64,000 bases of DNA, from assembly GCF_023343835.1 (NCBI RefSeq), contig NC_064437.1, forward strand, positions 13,605,001-13,669,000, read 5' to 3'. The translations under genes and the position numbers were made by a program. This document shows, one piece after another, positions 22,959 through 37,900 of this stretch (within the stretch, counting starts at the first letter, position 1; the number at the start of each line of letters is the position of its first letter). Source of the DNA: Lagopus muta (lineage: Eukaryota > Chordata > Aves > Galliformes > Phasianidae). The notes under the pieces were generated by a model. That model was given only the letters and a program-made list of their open reading frames with translations. It did no database searches and was not told where the DNA came from.

Positions 22959-25900
22959 CTGGAAAAAAGGAAAATTTTACACCCTGTGTGGCTGAATCCA
23001 CATGGCAACACAAAGGGTCCGTGACAGCGCTCATGGGCAAATGGCATGCATGATGCGTGCAGACTCTCAGCCAACACACCGTGCTACTGCTGCTTGATCA
23101 AATACCATTAGGAAAACCGCTGTAAAACCTTGGCATTGAAGAGTCATGCCAGATCCAAACTGCAGCAGAGAAATCCTCCCTCAGCAGAGATGCTCCCAGA
23201 GCACAGGTTACTTTCAGGGCATGAGGTAACCACCATCCAGCTCTGGCGCAGACAAACAAAACCACTTGGCTGAAGGGAATAGCAGAAAGCAGCCACAGCA
23301 ACAGAGGTTAAAACAACAAAAATACCACTGCAGAGAAACACTTGGAGAAGCTGAAGATGCACCAGAGCTGAATTCTCATGTTTCTCTTTTGCCCTGATGT
23401 TCCGCTTTATTAACAGAAGCTCATTGGCATTAATTTCTCTAAGCAGCCACAACCAGAAGCGTACTCCGATGGGCTTACAGCAGTTACCTGAGCTCATGGT
23501 TACACAGCACAAGTTACTAACAGCCACCTCCACTGCTACTGGCTTCCTATGGTAAACAGCACACAATTTTACTGGCCTGCACCTATTAAACGTCTGAGCT
23601 GCAGAATCTCTTTATGTTTTAAACAGACCATGCCCACCCGTAATTAGCCACAGACTTCCTATGCACAAATGCACTGTTCAGCATCTCGCTGACGTTCCCT
23701 TGCTTCCCTACAGAGCTGCCAGTGCTCCCCCTGCCCACACTGCAGCCCCCCCAGGGTGCTCCAGCCTCGCTTTACATCTCACAGTAGTGCACAATAACTA
23801 TCACTGCATTTTACCCCCTCTCTCGCTGTAACAAAAGGCCTTCTGTTCAGACTCTGCTCCATTAAGATGAAGGGCCATGGGTTAACAATAACTTGCCAGC
23901 ATTGCATGCTCTAGCCAAACAAGGACTTAGTTGTTTTCTGTTGGAAAAACAAGGAAATTGAAGTATTACACAACATGTTGATTATCAAGCTACCCCAATC
24001 TACAGAAGATAAAATGGAAGACTGCAATCTCTCCTCCAAGTCCAGATGCACTGCTTACAGCTCACCAGAGTTCTCTCGCTCACAGCTCTGCACTTATATT
24101 TTACCTCTAAGTTAGCTGTGCCCTTGCATGCTTCTTGCAAGTTGAGGACTTCAGCCTTCCATTCAAGGTGAGGAGGAGCTCTACTTATCTTACTCATCTC
24201 AACAACAATACTGTGTGGATTTCAATGCTTCTTTTGCAATCATAAAAATCTCTTTAATGAGGCATTATGTTTCTTATATGGTTTATGAACTACTAAGATG
24301 AAAGTCTACATGTTTGCATGTCTATCCCACACTGTGCTAGAGCACACGCATTTATACCTCATGCCCCTAAATACACAGCAAATCCAGACAGCTGCTGTTT
24401 GGAATTTTTTATATTATATTATTTTTTTGTTAATTTGCCAGAAATGGATCTTTGTTAACTTTTAACCAACACTGTACTGCCTACCAGCCCCTTTGTGACC
24501 CTCTGTATTTCCTAAGTGCTCCCAGTTCTCCACAAAAAGCAGACAGCCTCAAGTAAAATCACATACATTTAACAAGAAATACAATCCGACATACTGTTCC
24601 TCTAGATTAACTGCAATTGTTTCAATGCAGAAAATCAGTAGTTTTCCAAGAGCACTTACTGTGTTCTAAAAGGGAACAATTCAGAAGCTGTTAAGATGAG
24701 CTACATCTCCCCTAAAGAACATAAGGCTTTACAGTGTTCAGGTTTGAAAAACAGTTATTAAAACACCCAGGTTAACCAACTGACAATTTTCCGCACCATC
24801 AGTGAAAGCACTGTGAAGAGTGAAGGATCTACAGCATGGAGCAATGGATACATCTTCCATATAGAGAGGAAACTGACAACAATTTGGTCAAAGAATACCT
24901 GAATACAAAATTAAGCCCATTGGATCTAATGTTGTTTCACAGTGTTCTTATCAAACTTAACAAAAAACAACAAATATCTCAGCCTGATCTTGCCTTAAAG
25001 CAACTGCAGAAGATGAAATGCAAAGGAGTTCGCTGCAGCTCACTGATGTCATTGTATCTCCACTAACTGTCTCTCTGAACAGCTGGGGACATGTGAATGC
25101 TGTATAATCATTCAAGTGGTCCTTGAAAGGAAAATCTTTGCAGAAATAATTAACTCCACTTGTACTTCAGTAGTTAAATCAAATCAGAATTTCACTTCCA
25201 TTACTGGGAACTGACCCCAGCTCGTGGAAAAGCATTTGAGCTCTTAAGTTTAGAAACATGAGATAAAAGGTACTTGCACACAACATTTTTCCTTACGCAA
25301 AGCTCTGGAGAAACAATAAGAAGTTGCATGGCCCCTACTACAAGGAACAGCTCTGCCTAACTATAAATGTACAAATAAAGTAAACCATTGAGTCTCTCAG
25401 GGACCATACAACTCATGAATCCCATATACTCAGAATCCTGAATGGTTGAAGCAAGAAAGCAGGAAAACAATAAGAACTAGAAACTAACTAAGGTTCAGAT
25501 ATGGGAATATTACTACCACTGGGTCTGCTTTCTCTGATATCTTTACTTACATAAAGCACTTTTCACTGAATTGCTGCCATTTGGCAAAGAAGTAATTAGA
25601 ACAATAAACTTTACATTAAGCAGTGGTTTAATACAAAGAGTAACTACATGACTGCATGATTTCTTTACATTAATAGGTGTTGCCACAGTACCTCATATTT
25701 TAAAGATCCTGATTCTGCTCAGTTATCCTGTGAATTAATCTACACTGTCACATTAAAAACATACAGCAACAGTTTGACAGTTCCCACTGATTAGATCAGT
25801 GAAACAGTACCTGGCCACAGCTGAAGTAAATAGTGAAGAACTTCTATGTGTTTTTTGAAGTCCAGGGCACTAGCAAGCTCCTCCGAGTCTGTGAAGACTC

Positions 25901-28900
25901 TGTTGTTGTGGTTGGTGGTCTCCTGCCTCTGGCTCAGTAACACGGGCCCAAAGCACACAGCTAAGTTCTGGCAGGTCATCTTATTTACTTCGTGGTAAGA
26001 AGCCACCAGTTTCAGGTGATCCAACAGCATCTTCAGGGTAGCCTGCAGAACAAAACACTCATCGGGAAACACAATACTGCAGCACTGTCACCTTAACATC
26101 ACTGCTCTAGAGGGATAAAACCAAGGCTGATAGCTCAAGCTTTTCTGTCAACACCCAGCAGTGGAACAGCTAAGTGCTGAATAAAAGAGCTGTGTTAGAC
26201 TGCCGCAGAGGAAACAAAGTAGGACTGAATTTCTGGTAGAATTCATCTTGCTTCTCACCTGATCTCAGTTCTACATGAACGAGTTTTCTAGCAGCGGAGA
26301 GGAGATATCAAAGAAGGGAGAGATTGCAGAAGCACTACAAGCAAACCAGATATATTAGAAGATGAAGAAACCCTTAGAAAGACTTCAGTGTCAGAACAAG
26401 CCTCCAGAAGTTTACTTAGCTTTCAACAAAAATAACCCATTGCTAGCTGTTTGGCCACCCAGTCCTGCTGTAAATGACAACAGCTTACCTGAAATCTAAA
26501 AATAAAATAGTGCCATTTTTACTGCTTACCTTTACAGAGATGATCTCTAAAGGCACACCTAAATGAAAGTTATGGCCAGATACCTTCATTCTTGAAGTAT
26601 TTTCAAAGACTTGGAGCATGACAAATCCATGTTTTCAGAAAACAGTTGTACATGTTTTGACATGTTTGAACTCCAGTGTGAAAAAACTCCTTTATTTTCT
26701 GAAGCTGGCAATTTACCATTACTTGACCCCATTAATACCACTCACCTTCTCAACATCTGGGAGGCAATCCAGAAGGGCTGCTGTGTGCTCAGAGTCACTC
26801 GGGTCATTTTCACAACCAGCGGCTGCCATCTTCAAGGGATTTTTCACCATGGCATCCACTACTGCTTCATAGAGCTGTTTGGTTATCAGTGGAGAGGGCA
26901 GTTCTCGCAGGTAATCCTTTAGGACACCTTCAGAAGAGGTACAAGAACAGCTGCTGTCATGAAGCTGCGCATTCACTGTTTGGAATGGGTTGGAAGCACT
27001 AAGGCACACAGAAATCACATATCTCCCAGGAAAATTCCTCGTGCCAGTGACAAATTCAGGAGCTAGGGACAGGAGGAGGCAGTAAAGGTAGAACAACACC
27101 AGCAAGCTGAGCAGCAGCTCTCTGCACAGGACAGGCTCTGGCTACAGCCAGTGGGCGGCTCTGCTCCTGCAGCTCTGCAGCACTCACGTCTGCCATCCCA
27201 GCACTGGGCTCTTCCAGCTTCACTACCAGCTGCACTACGTACAGCTGCATCTCCAGAGCTGGAGGAGAGGTGCTTTCTCCTTGTTTGCGGGACGCAACAA
27301 CCTGGCAGCACTGCATCCAGCTTTTACGCCTTCCACAAATGCAAACAAATGAGAAAGAACCGACTGTCTGCATTCATGTAAGTTGATGCTAAAAGCTGGC
27401 TACACTTCAATATGAGCCGATTTCAGCAACTATAAGAAGAAAACCCAGCAGAAGATTTCTGCTTGGCCCTGGAAAGCACTCAAACATAATGCCATGGGGC
27501 AGCACATCCAGCACAGCCAGCACTAAAAGCTCTGAGGGAAACAATCAGCTCTTATTGTCCTCTAAAAGAATAAAGAAAAAGCATTCAGACCATAAATATC
27601 TGCCCATTCAGCTAGATTACAGCTTAAGAAGTTTGTTAAGAAATGATGCATTAAAAATCTTTTGAAAGAGGACACTGTAATTAACAGAGCAGTCTGTCCT
27701 CAGATAAGGCACACTTGTAAAGACAGAAGATTTTTTGGCACATGCTCCACACAGCTCTGGAAAACCCCACATCAGTGTAAATACTATCATGTTCTGCTAT
27801 TTGATAAAGCAACAGTTCATATCAATTCTGTCTTCATAACCTAACTGCAAACTGAATCACACTGCAGAAGGCTTTTTATGAGGCAGTTTATAAAAAATAC
27901 AAGGAATGGAAGCTAATGTTCCCCTTTGCAGCCACGTTTGCAGTGGCTTCTCGCTGTTAACTGGTACCACTGAGAAATGAGGAGTGCACCCAGTGCACAG
28001 GCAGCTAGCCAGGCCCTGCCCCAAGAGCAGCGCAACCCGGCAGTAGTGCCCTGCACAGCCCCTCTAGCTGGGCAGGCCAGCAGCAGGCACACAGCCCCCT
28101 GGCACACCACAGGAACATACTGGCAGGAGTATGAGAAACAAAACCAGCCAGCTCTATGTTTTCCTGAACACAAATTCCTCTGGGCTTCTTTGTTTGCTTT
28201 GAGGTTTTCTGTTTTTATGCAGAGCAGTCACTGAAGTGGCATACTACGCTTCTGTTTAGTAACTTATTCACATTCCTCTCTTCCCACCAATGATATTTCA
28301 TCTTCTCAATTCAGAAGTGTCCCACATGCATCCACAGGCGAAAATGAGAGCAATGTGGCAGCAGGAGGCGCAGCACAGCACAGGCTGGGATGCCTTTCCC
28401 TCTTATCTATGTAAAGCACCAGCTGACACTGCCATGTTTTGGGTGGGGAAGGCCAAATTCAGAATCAGCTTACAGCAGGAAAGGACTAAATATATGTCCG
28501 AGTCAGATCAGCTAGTGCTACTGCAACAGTCACAGCGATGACTGAGAATTCCTCTGACAGCAACCACAACCACAAGACTACCACCTGAAGGACCTTAGAA
28601 CCATAGAATCAGTAGAATCATTAAGGCTGGAAGAGACCACCAGATCACCTAGTCCACCCATGAGCATCAAATCATTAAATCACGTTCCTCAGTGTCCCCG
28701 GTTAACAGGGCAGACTGGAATCCACTAATGCCCTTTGGCCTTTCTACTCGTTTTTGCTATTCACTCTGCCAAATTAGCCCTGTTTTCTTGCAGGAAGCCA
28801 TACTCCCTGCTGCTAACCCATTGGCATGTTCTCCTTGCCACGACCCCTCACCCTACAAAGCAAATGGAGACAGCAAGCTGAAATTACCATCCACTTCAGT

Positions 28901-31900
28901 GATCCCTCATTTTTCTGGCCCACTGAGCTGTTAACAGTGTTACACGCTTTATTTAGAGATATGAATTCACACGGATGAGAACAGACATGATGCAACAACT
29001 TCTACTGGTCAGTTCCTAAAACTGGCAGCGCGCTTGGTTTTGAGCCACGAGCGCCTCTGTAAGCCTGTGCCAACCCCAGGGGCAGTTCTCAGTAAAGATT
29101 TAATCATTAAATGCTCATTCTTTGGTCTTTGGAGAGCTGTCAAAAAAAAAAAAAAAAATCTGTATAATCATCTGGAAAAACAGTGCTACTCAAATTTCAA
29201 AAAGGACACAAGAAAGCACTTCTCTCCAAATGTGCCAAGATTTATGCTGAGGATTCACATTCTATGGAACAAATGCTTTGGCTTAGGAAAGTACGAGTCA
29301 CGAGATGCAGCCTCAGCACCGCAAACACAGCATGAAGAACCGGGGCAAACAGCCATTGCCCAGGCTCTCTGTACAGTGAGACTGTGCTCTGCGGGCTCTT
29401 TACTCCCATGCTGAGCATAGCAGGTAGCCCAGCTCTGCCAGCACAAACTGCAGCCTCACCTTTATGCCCAAACCATGCTGCCCACAGCTAAGCAAAGAAC
29501 GGCTCACCCTCATCAATGTGGCTTAAAGAGATGGCAGCGTGGCATTAAAGTACACTCTTCAGATTCAGCACCGCATCATAAACCCATGACAGAAAGCACA
29601 GACACTGCTGCCCTGACAAGGCCTGCTGTCTCCACTGTGCACTCCTGCAGCTCCAAGCTCAGCTTCTACCAGTAACAGTGGGTTCTTAGTACACAGTGCT
29701 CCCACGGACACAATGCTTGTGATGCATTGCAGGTTCTTTTGCACACATACAAGGAAGCTTCAACACCCTTCCCCACGATATTCCGGAAACATTTATGCAA
29801 ATAGTTCTGCTTTATATCATTTCTGGTAGCATGGGAGTGTGATGCCTTCTTTATTATGGCAAAATTAAGCATCAAATAGGTCAAATATTTCATTAGCCAA
29901 AAATTTATATTAACCGAGAATCTGTTCGACATTTGTCTGCTTACAAGTCAACATCAGACAGTTTCTGCTGTTTTACAGCACAATTGATTTACTAAAATTG
30001 AGAAAAGTTTTCAAGAATAATAAATATCATGTTAGAAATCATCACTGCTTCTTTCATGTATCTATTTGCAAGGAGAAGAAAAACATTAAGTTAAAAGATT
30101 ATTTCTATTATTTACTTCTTCTGTTCGCCTTCTCCCAGTAGAGGATGCATCACACACAGCAGAGTGCAACACAAGCCCAAGGTTCTGCTGCTGAGAATGC
30201 TGGTGCTGGTGAGCAATGATGAGCCCAACCGTGAGGCCAAGGGAGTTGAGGTGACCTGACCTGCTGGGTCTGTACAAAAGGTTTGGTTAACAAAGAAAAT
30301 GCCACTGGGCAGTATCTTCTGACACTACTTAGAATAATTACAGAATGTACTGAACACAAAATTAATTCCCAATACACTGAAGTGAAACAATCAAATGGGA
30401 TAGAACTGCTCAATGCCTCTGAATGTCACAAAGTGTTCTGGCACAGAAAATTTACACCCTGGCTGCTGATGTTAACATTTTCCATCACTGGATTGGAAGT
30501 AATGAAATGTTCTTGTCTAATTGCCTCCAGTGATTAGTTTTTCTGCAATCCCTGAAATCAGCTCAACTTTGGTTTACATAACAAATATCATCAATAGCTA
30601 CAAAACTGTTTGGCCTTTAAGCAACAACAAAAACACCTGACGATTTCAGCTGTACTGGGCACCAACGCTCCCTTAAAAAGCTGGGGCAGGTGAAGAGAAG
30701 TTTTGTCAGACCTCCTGCTCCTCTGCCCCCAGCCCCTCTCCTTCACCAGGATGCCACTGTGAAAGCACCTTGTGCAGGTTCCCTTCCTACACCAAGTTTC
30801 ATGAGTCAATGGAACTCCATCCTCCTCCCTCCCAGTCACAGCTACTTGTATACACACCTCCAACGTTACTGAGCTTGCTTTCGCAGTACAGAAAGTAACT
30901 AATGACTTGTTAAACAACAACAGAAAACTAGTTCAGAGCCTCACCTTCTAAAAGGTGTATTACCAACATGCCAAAACTATATACTGAAAGAGAAGTCAAA
31001 TCATTACCTGTTATCACATTAATATCTGGGTACCGGCTTTCAGAGAGAGTCACTGCCTTGCTGTCCCTCTCAAACGCCTCTCGAAGCTCCTTCTTCACCG
31101 CTGCGGAGCCACACAGCCGATACAGGCCCACAACCTGTGGGCAAGAACCACAGCTCCACATCAGTTATCCCCGCAAAGCAGAACACATAGCATGTTAGGA
31201 CTCACCTGGGAGCATGTACAGCAAGATGTTCAAACAACTGTTAAGAAAACTCAAACATTGCCAACTGCTAATATTAATTGATCACATACACCATCAAAAG
31301 TTACTCAAGAGACAACTGGCAGGTGACTAATGCCAAAGCTTTCTACAGCAGGAGACATCCTGAGCAGTGTTCACTGAGCCATCCCAAGCTGTAAGCCAGA
31401 AGCACACCATCAGGTAATTCAGAATCCACTCAGGACTTTACTTTTACATAAAACTTGGGAAACAAAGAAATAAACATAATTCTCCTCTTATCCTACGCAT
31501 TTAGATCACCATCATTTTCTCTAGTAATAACTGTATAATTATATAAGATAAAACTGGGCCTTAAGCAGAAAAGAAGAGAAAAATCATTTTGAAGTACATT
31601 AGAACATGTTCCAAAATTGTTATTAATTGTTAGTAGAAAAAGGTAGCAGCACAACCAACTACCTAATAAACAAGAGACATCATAAATCTCTCAAGGAAAA
31701 AGACCCTTAACATTTTCCTACAAGAAAAAGCTAGATGTAACTAAAACTCTGCTTGATGTTGGTAGAAAGGATTTCAAGAGAATTACAAATACTCCATTCT
31801 AATGACATTCACAAATTGCTATTTTAAAGATGACAAGACGCTGACTTCCACATTTCAAATGACATGTAACATTTAATGTGAAGCAAGGGTTATTTCATGT

Positions 31901-34900
31901 GTTCAAGATGCTAGGAGTGACTCCACAACACATCTGGACTGTATTACTAAGCCAATTACGTGCTTTCACACACTCCCATTTTGCATTTTTTTGTTGCTGT
32001 ATTTTTCATTTTCATCACCACCGTGACTGAGAGGAGCTAAATCTTACATATACTATTTTAATTTAATTTTAATGGATTTTACAGGCAGATGTACTGAACA
32101 CATGGTTAGCCCCAAAATGCTGTGGACTTGAACAACCAACCAGCTCAAAACTTGATGCAGTCTGTTGGCTTAGAACGTGCATATCCAGGTTTGCAAAGAA
32201 GAGTATTTGTCTGGCCATACATTAATTCCTGCTTAAATGCATGGAAAGTCACTCAATGGAATTTGTACTCTCTCCTTCCCATGACCAAATAAGACCCGAT
32301 ATTTGGCCTAAGAAAATTTCAACCCAGTTTTGTAACACTATGTCTGAAAGTCAGGTGGAAACGATATGTCATGACAGTAGTCTGCATTCTAAGAGAAAAT
32401 CAAAAGGTCAGAAAAGTGCATGGTTAAAAGTTAACAGTATATTTTGCATTTTTATTTCTCCCTGAGCAAATGCACAAATTAGATTTTATGCTCAGAAGCA
32501 CCAGGTGCACACAGACAGCTCAGATCCCAATCGCCTCATTACCAGTGATGCCTTGATTACCCAAAATCATTTGCATGACTAGGTGCTAATAAGCCCAAAA
32601 TAAAACACTGCAACCATGAGACACAAATACTGGAAAGAATACAACTTCTTTTTTCCACCGATTTGCATGTTAGGAGAAGCACAATGACAATCACACAGCT
32701 ATCAGTACTGACTTTCAGCAAAATAATTACATACAAATACTATTCCTGTCTGTATATTTCAATCTAGGTTATAAGTAGCCACTAATTTCTTAACACCAGG
32801 AAACTACAGCCAAACTGTTAGCAATTAAAAGTAGTAACAGTGGTAGTTGTGATTACCTCTCCATTTCACCTGGACAGCAACAGGAGAAACAGAAACAGAA
32901 ACAGTCTATAGAGCAGTATGTAGAAATCCTCTCACAATTTCAAATGAATTACCAAGGGGCAACGTCTGTCCTTAGGACTGCATATCTTCCTTCCTAAGAA
33001 ATTTCTAGTCTAGCACGGGGGGATTTCTAGTCTAGAAATTTCTAGTCTGTAACGGGGGATTTGTTTCTACAACATTTCTTCTCCATTGGGTTACACCAAC
33101 TGACATAAGTCGCAGTAAGATGAAGAGAACACAGTGGGCCTTACTGCCTTTCCTAATCCTAAGGACAATTTGACGAAAGGCTAGGAGAAGCAGTGTGAGG
33201 AAACAAATAACCTATCTAACAAATAACCTAGCCCTTCCTCATCTTCATGCTTTGCATCAAATGTGGAGGGAGTACCATGCTCCTTGTGGGTCAGTACACT
33301 ATGTCTTTAAGTAATGATCTGTGCCTCAGACATTTCCAAATCCTAATCTCAGCTCTGCCTTATTTTGAGGGTGACTCTACATGCTGGGTGCTGCAGTCCT
33401 AAAGGTGCTGTGAGCAAATGTTCTTCTCCTTTACAAGAGCAAAGTTGGAAGCAGTGATTTCGCAGTCCTGCTGTTCTCCCCCCAATACTATGACTGGCGT
33501 TCACCACACAGAGGGAGCAAGAAAATAACTTAAAAACCACTCCTGCTCCAGAAGTAACAGTGCAAAAATCTGCAACAAAGATCCAGACACAGCAACATTA
33601 ACAAAACATTAAGATATATACAGTACCTGGCAGCCCCTTTTTTCAATTTCCATTACGCATTTCTGAATTAAAAGCGGCACCATCAGGCCTGTACTTTCCT
33701 TCTCTACCACTTTTCGAGCATCTACACCAAACATCACTGGTTCCCGATCTGCATCCAAACCATCAAGAGAGTTCTCCCACTGTTCCATAAGTGACAGTTT
33801 GACATAAATAAGCCCCCTTGGTTCCAGTCTGACAGCCAGCTGATGTGTTTTTGTCACTCGAAAGAGAGTAGGAAGAGCCACAGTGCCATGACAACAAACA
33901 CGGTTTTTCCGTGGGGTGGGCTCCCAGCTGAACACCACCAGCTTTAAGTGCTGAGCATTTTCAATTTCTATGTTGAATGTGTGGTCCATATCTAGAAATG
34001 TTGTCCTACATGTAAGCAGGGCTGTTCTTGCTTTGTTTACTGAGTCAACCTGTATTGCACAAAAGACATCTTTTGAGTCTATTTTTGGTGGTTTCAAGTC
34101 CTCAGCACCATAAAAGTGAATGCTCATAAGTCCAGAGATGTACTGGGAACACTTGGGTTGATCAGAAAAGTTGTAGTGCCTGAAAGCATCGATATCTATC
34201 TCAGTTTTACCACTGTTACTTGGAAAGCTCTCTTTTCCCTTCCCACACTTGGTTTCATGTCCATGTTTGCCTGATTTGGTTAAAAGTTCCGGAGAGTCAC
34301 CATCACTGAGGTAACCACCTTTGCTGGAGGACTTGGAATTCCTTGAGCTTTTCTTTTTGTAGGTGTGCTGTGATGACACACTGCTGTCGAGGTGGTAACG
34401 ACTTATGACGTTCCTGCTGGCAGCTGCAGTTGAGTTTCCAGAAGATGGCAAAGACGCTGTATGGCTTGTATCCCGAGAGCTCCCTTTCTGCAGGGAAGAA
34501 GGATTATCTGAGCTATTATGGCTTGAAGTTCCCTTGACACTCAGCTTCCTGCTGAGTTCTGGCAGTTTTTTCATTTTCATGGAAAGCTTCCTCACAGTTC
34601 TGGGAGATTTGATTCGATCGGGGAAAGGCCAATTGATTGATCCACTTTTTTTCAAGGGACTAGGACTTGGAGGAGAAACTTCTGTTATTGGTATATCAAT
34701 CTTGTGTGCAAGTACAACTCCAGGCCCTTTAGGAAAAAAAAATTAAAGAGAATAAACAAATGTTCTGTAAGTGCAGTTCACAGTAATGAAAATAAAATAT
34801 CGAACTAGAGGAAAACACTTTGATTTGTCTTAACTTGACAAATGCAATTCATTCAGATGACTGTCGTTCACCAGTTAGAGATATTAACAAGCACCCAGAG

Positions 34901-37900
34901 TGTTGTGCTTTGTTGACCTGTGCAGCCAAATTTGGCAGTTCATAGTCAGAAGCCTGATTTGTTCTGCTCTATGGAGATGAAAGAGCCAGAAACTACAGAT
35001 AAACAAATGAGCTATTTCACCCACTGCATTCAGCCCTTGTCCATTTGCGTTACATCCCTCTCATCCAGGCAGACACAATTGCATTCCTGGGGCACAGGTG
35101 CAATGAAATCAGTCCTCTAAAGGAAAGCACTGGAAAATGACAAGTGCACTTCTGCCCACAAAGCAGTTAGCGACAAAGATTAACACATCAGCATTGCCCT
35201 CTCACGTCTAAAGGAAACATGCACATCCCTGGTAAAGGATACTGCTACTTTACTTTGCATTTCCCTTTCTTACCCAAAAGAACTCTGGAGAAGCGTCTCA
35301 CCCCTCTTCTCTCATTTCTTTCAGCTCCCCTTTTCTGCTGCAGGGAGGAGCAGGAAAGCAACAAGGATTTATTTATTCCAAAAGCTGCACTGTGCACTGC
35401 CTTGTTCGTGCCAGCAGTTTTCCCTCTTTCCTGGCACAGCCACCCTGTGACAGGGCTTAAAGTTATACAGTTCCCAACTGACACCATGGTGGGAAATCTT
35501 TTGGAAAATCTCTTTTCAAGGAACAAAAATAATTTTAACAACAGGCACTGATGTTGAAGAGGAAAAGAATGAGAGAAAAAATAACTACATTCATTTGACA
35601 GTGCAGGACAAGTAATGAAGGGATACAATCAGAATAAGAAGCTGCTATCAGTAATTTCTGTGCATGACTCATAGAGACATGAACTTGCAGCTCTCCTCAT
35701 GCTTGAATGTTTAAGAAAACCCCAAAACTGAGTTTCAGCTCAAGCCTTTCTTCTTGCCACCAGCATGAGGCAGTAATGACTGCATAAAAGGCAATGGATT
35801 CACTTGAGTTGCTGTAGTGTGCAAGATGAAAACTAAGGCCAGAACAAATAAAATTTCATGAGTACTCTCACTTAGAGCCACTTTTCTATCCACTGAGACA
35901 CTAAGAGTGGCTTTTGTAAGAACAACCATCCCATCCCTTCATCCCAGGCAAGCTCTGGCAGCACTCATGCAGCCTTGTGCTCCCAGCTGGAAACCAGAGC
36001 ATCCGGTCACACTCAGCCCTGCTGCTGCAGCCGCCCCAGCTGTTCAGAGACCTACAGTCCTATGCCTATATTAGCAGGGGAATCCACCCCACTGCTCACT
36101 GAGGAAAGGCAAACCCTACTCACAGTGCGTACAAGGAAAGAGGTACACAGCAACTCATTCTTTACAGCAGCTTCTTTTACAGATTCTTCTGATGCTTACT
36201 GTCTAATTCCAATCACCATTCAGTAAGTCCAAATCACTATTTGCTTAAAAGAGCGCTTTTATAGCAGAGTTTCAGTCATAGAGAACAGCACACAGTATCT
36301 GTTTTTGAGAGCAACAGAGGAAAATGCCTTTAGCTCTGCATTTCTTGGAGGAGTTCCTTGCCTGCTGTTCTGGCAGCAGCTGGCAGGAGACACGGGGTAC
36401 AACAGAGCTGGACAAAGCCTTGCTTGTGCTGCGGGTTGCGGTATAGCTGCGCTGGCCCAGAACACCCCATAGCAGCCGGTGCTGTGCTGATATTCACCTT
36501 CCCTTTCTGCTCCACGCCTCTGGCACGGGCTTAAGAAAGCAGGCCAGCCCATTCAACTTTCCTCCATCTCAGGAGAGCCGCAGAGGCAACCCAACATTCT
36601 GACTTTCACAGGTATGACTTCTGCTGCCTTCATCACAAAGGGTTAAAACAAAACACAGCTGGCAGAAGCTGGTTATGTGGGACCAATCCCACAAGTGTCA
36701 TGCCCCCACTAATGCCAGCGATGTGCTGAGGTACGGACATCATTTCCAAATGTACACATGATGACTGCTAACGAGCTGCAATAGGGACCTGCAGCACAGT
36801 CACATCACATTCCACTTCCCAGCCTGCTCACTTGGCCCAGCTTCCTTTCTGTTCCACACAGGTGGCATCTGACACTTCAGAAATGCCTTAGGGAAGACTG
36901 GCAGGAGGAAGGGAAGCACCAGAGGCACTGGGGTGCCAATGATAGCCCAGGCAGCAGGGGGGTGATGATGAGGTGCAGCTGACAATGCACTCCACACACC
37001 CGCCTCGCACTTCCTAGCAGCATCAGCTGCACAAAGTGCAGAAGAAAGCAGCTTTCAAAGGAGACCCCAACCCAGGGATGGACAGCTTGCCGAGGGTCAA
37101 GTCGGGGACCAAGCAGTGCACTGAGCCAAATGACTTTGTACCAGGGCTGCCTCTCTGAGCTGGTTCAGGTGGATGAGTAAAGCCCACAGCTTTTATTTGC
37201 TTCACAGCATGGTCACACATGGGACAAAGACTCTCCACAGTCACAGAGGCAGGGCAGGTGGCCCCTGGACATGAGGTGCTCCACAGCCATCAGCTGCCCT
37301 TCCCCTCATGGCCAGGGGAGAGCAGGGCCCGAAACCTCACCTACACAGATCTGCCCTACAGGAACAGCAGGCAAACTCACAGCACACAGCCTTCAGGCAC
37401 ACGTCATGATCCCACATGGTAACATTCATCTCTGGCCCAGCTTAGCATTGTCCCTCTGTGCCTGGGTGGACGTGACACTGTCAGACTGCCTGCCAACAAT
37501 GCCTGCTATGTTACAGGCATATTTGATTATCCCATTCTATGTACAACATTCCACATCGCTTAAGGAAGAGTTCTGAGTAACTCTAAAGCTCATGAGAAAG
37601 CTTGTGATGTATTTTCGGGATCCCAAGATGAGATGAGTAAGTCAGAAAACATCAGTTCCTCATCACAGAGCTATTAAAATACCAAACAGCCATGCTCATA
37701 ATAACTAAGGGAAATGCTGAGCTCTGAGCTGAGCTCTGACCCAACTAAAGCTCATATGTAATTTCATTTTTCCTGCCATCCTCCTGAAATACTTAATACG
37801 CTGCATCTGACACTGAAAGTGTATCTCTAGAAAAATGGTATGGTATGAAAGCTAACTTCTAGGCCATTTCATTTTAGGAAGAGGAAAAAAATACAGCTTG

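Noticed and set aside
27056..27373. 105-codon minus-strand frame near SYDE2 exon 5
   Set aside because: It lies within intron 4. Exons 4 and 5 join exactly in phase across the RhoGAP domain without it.
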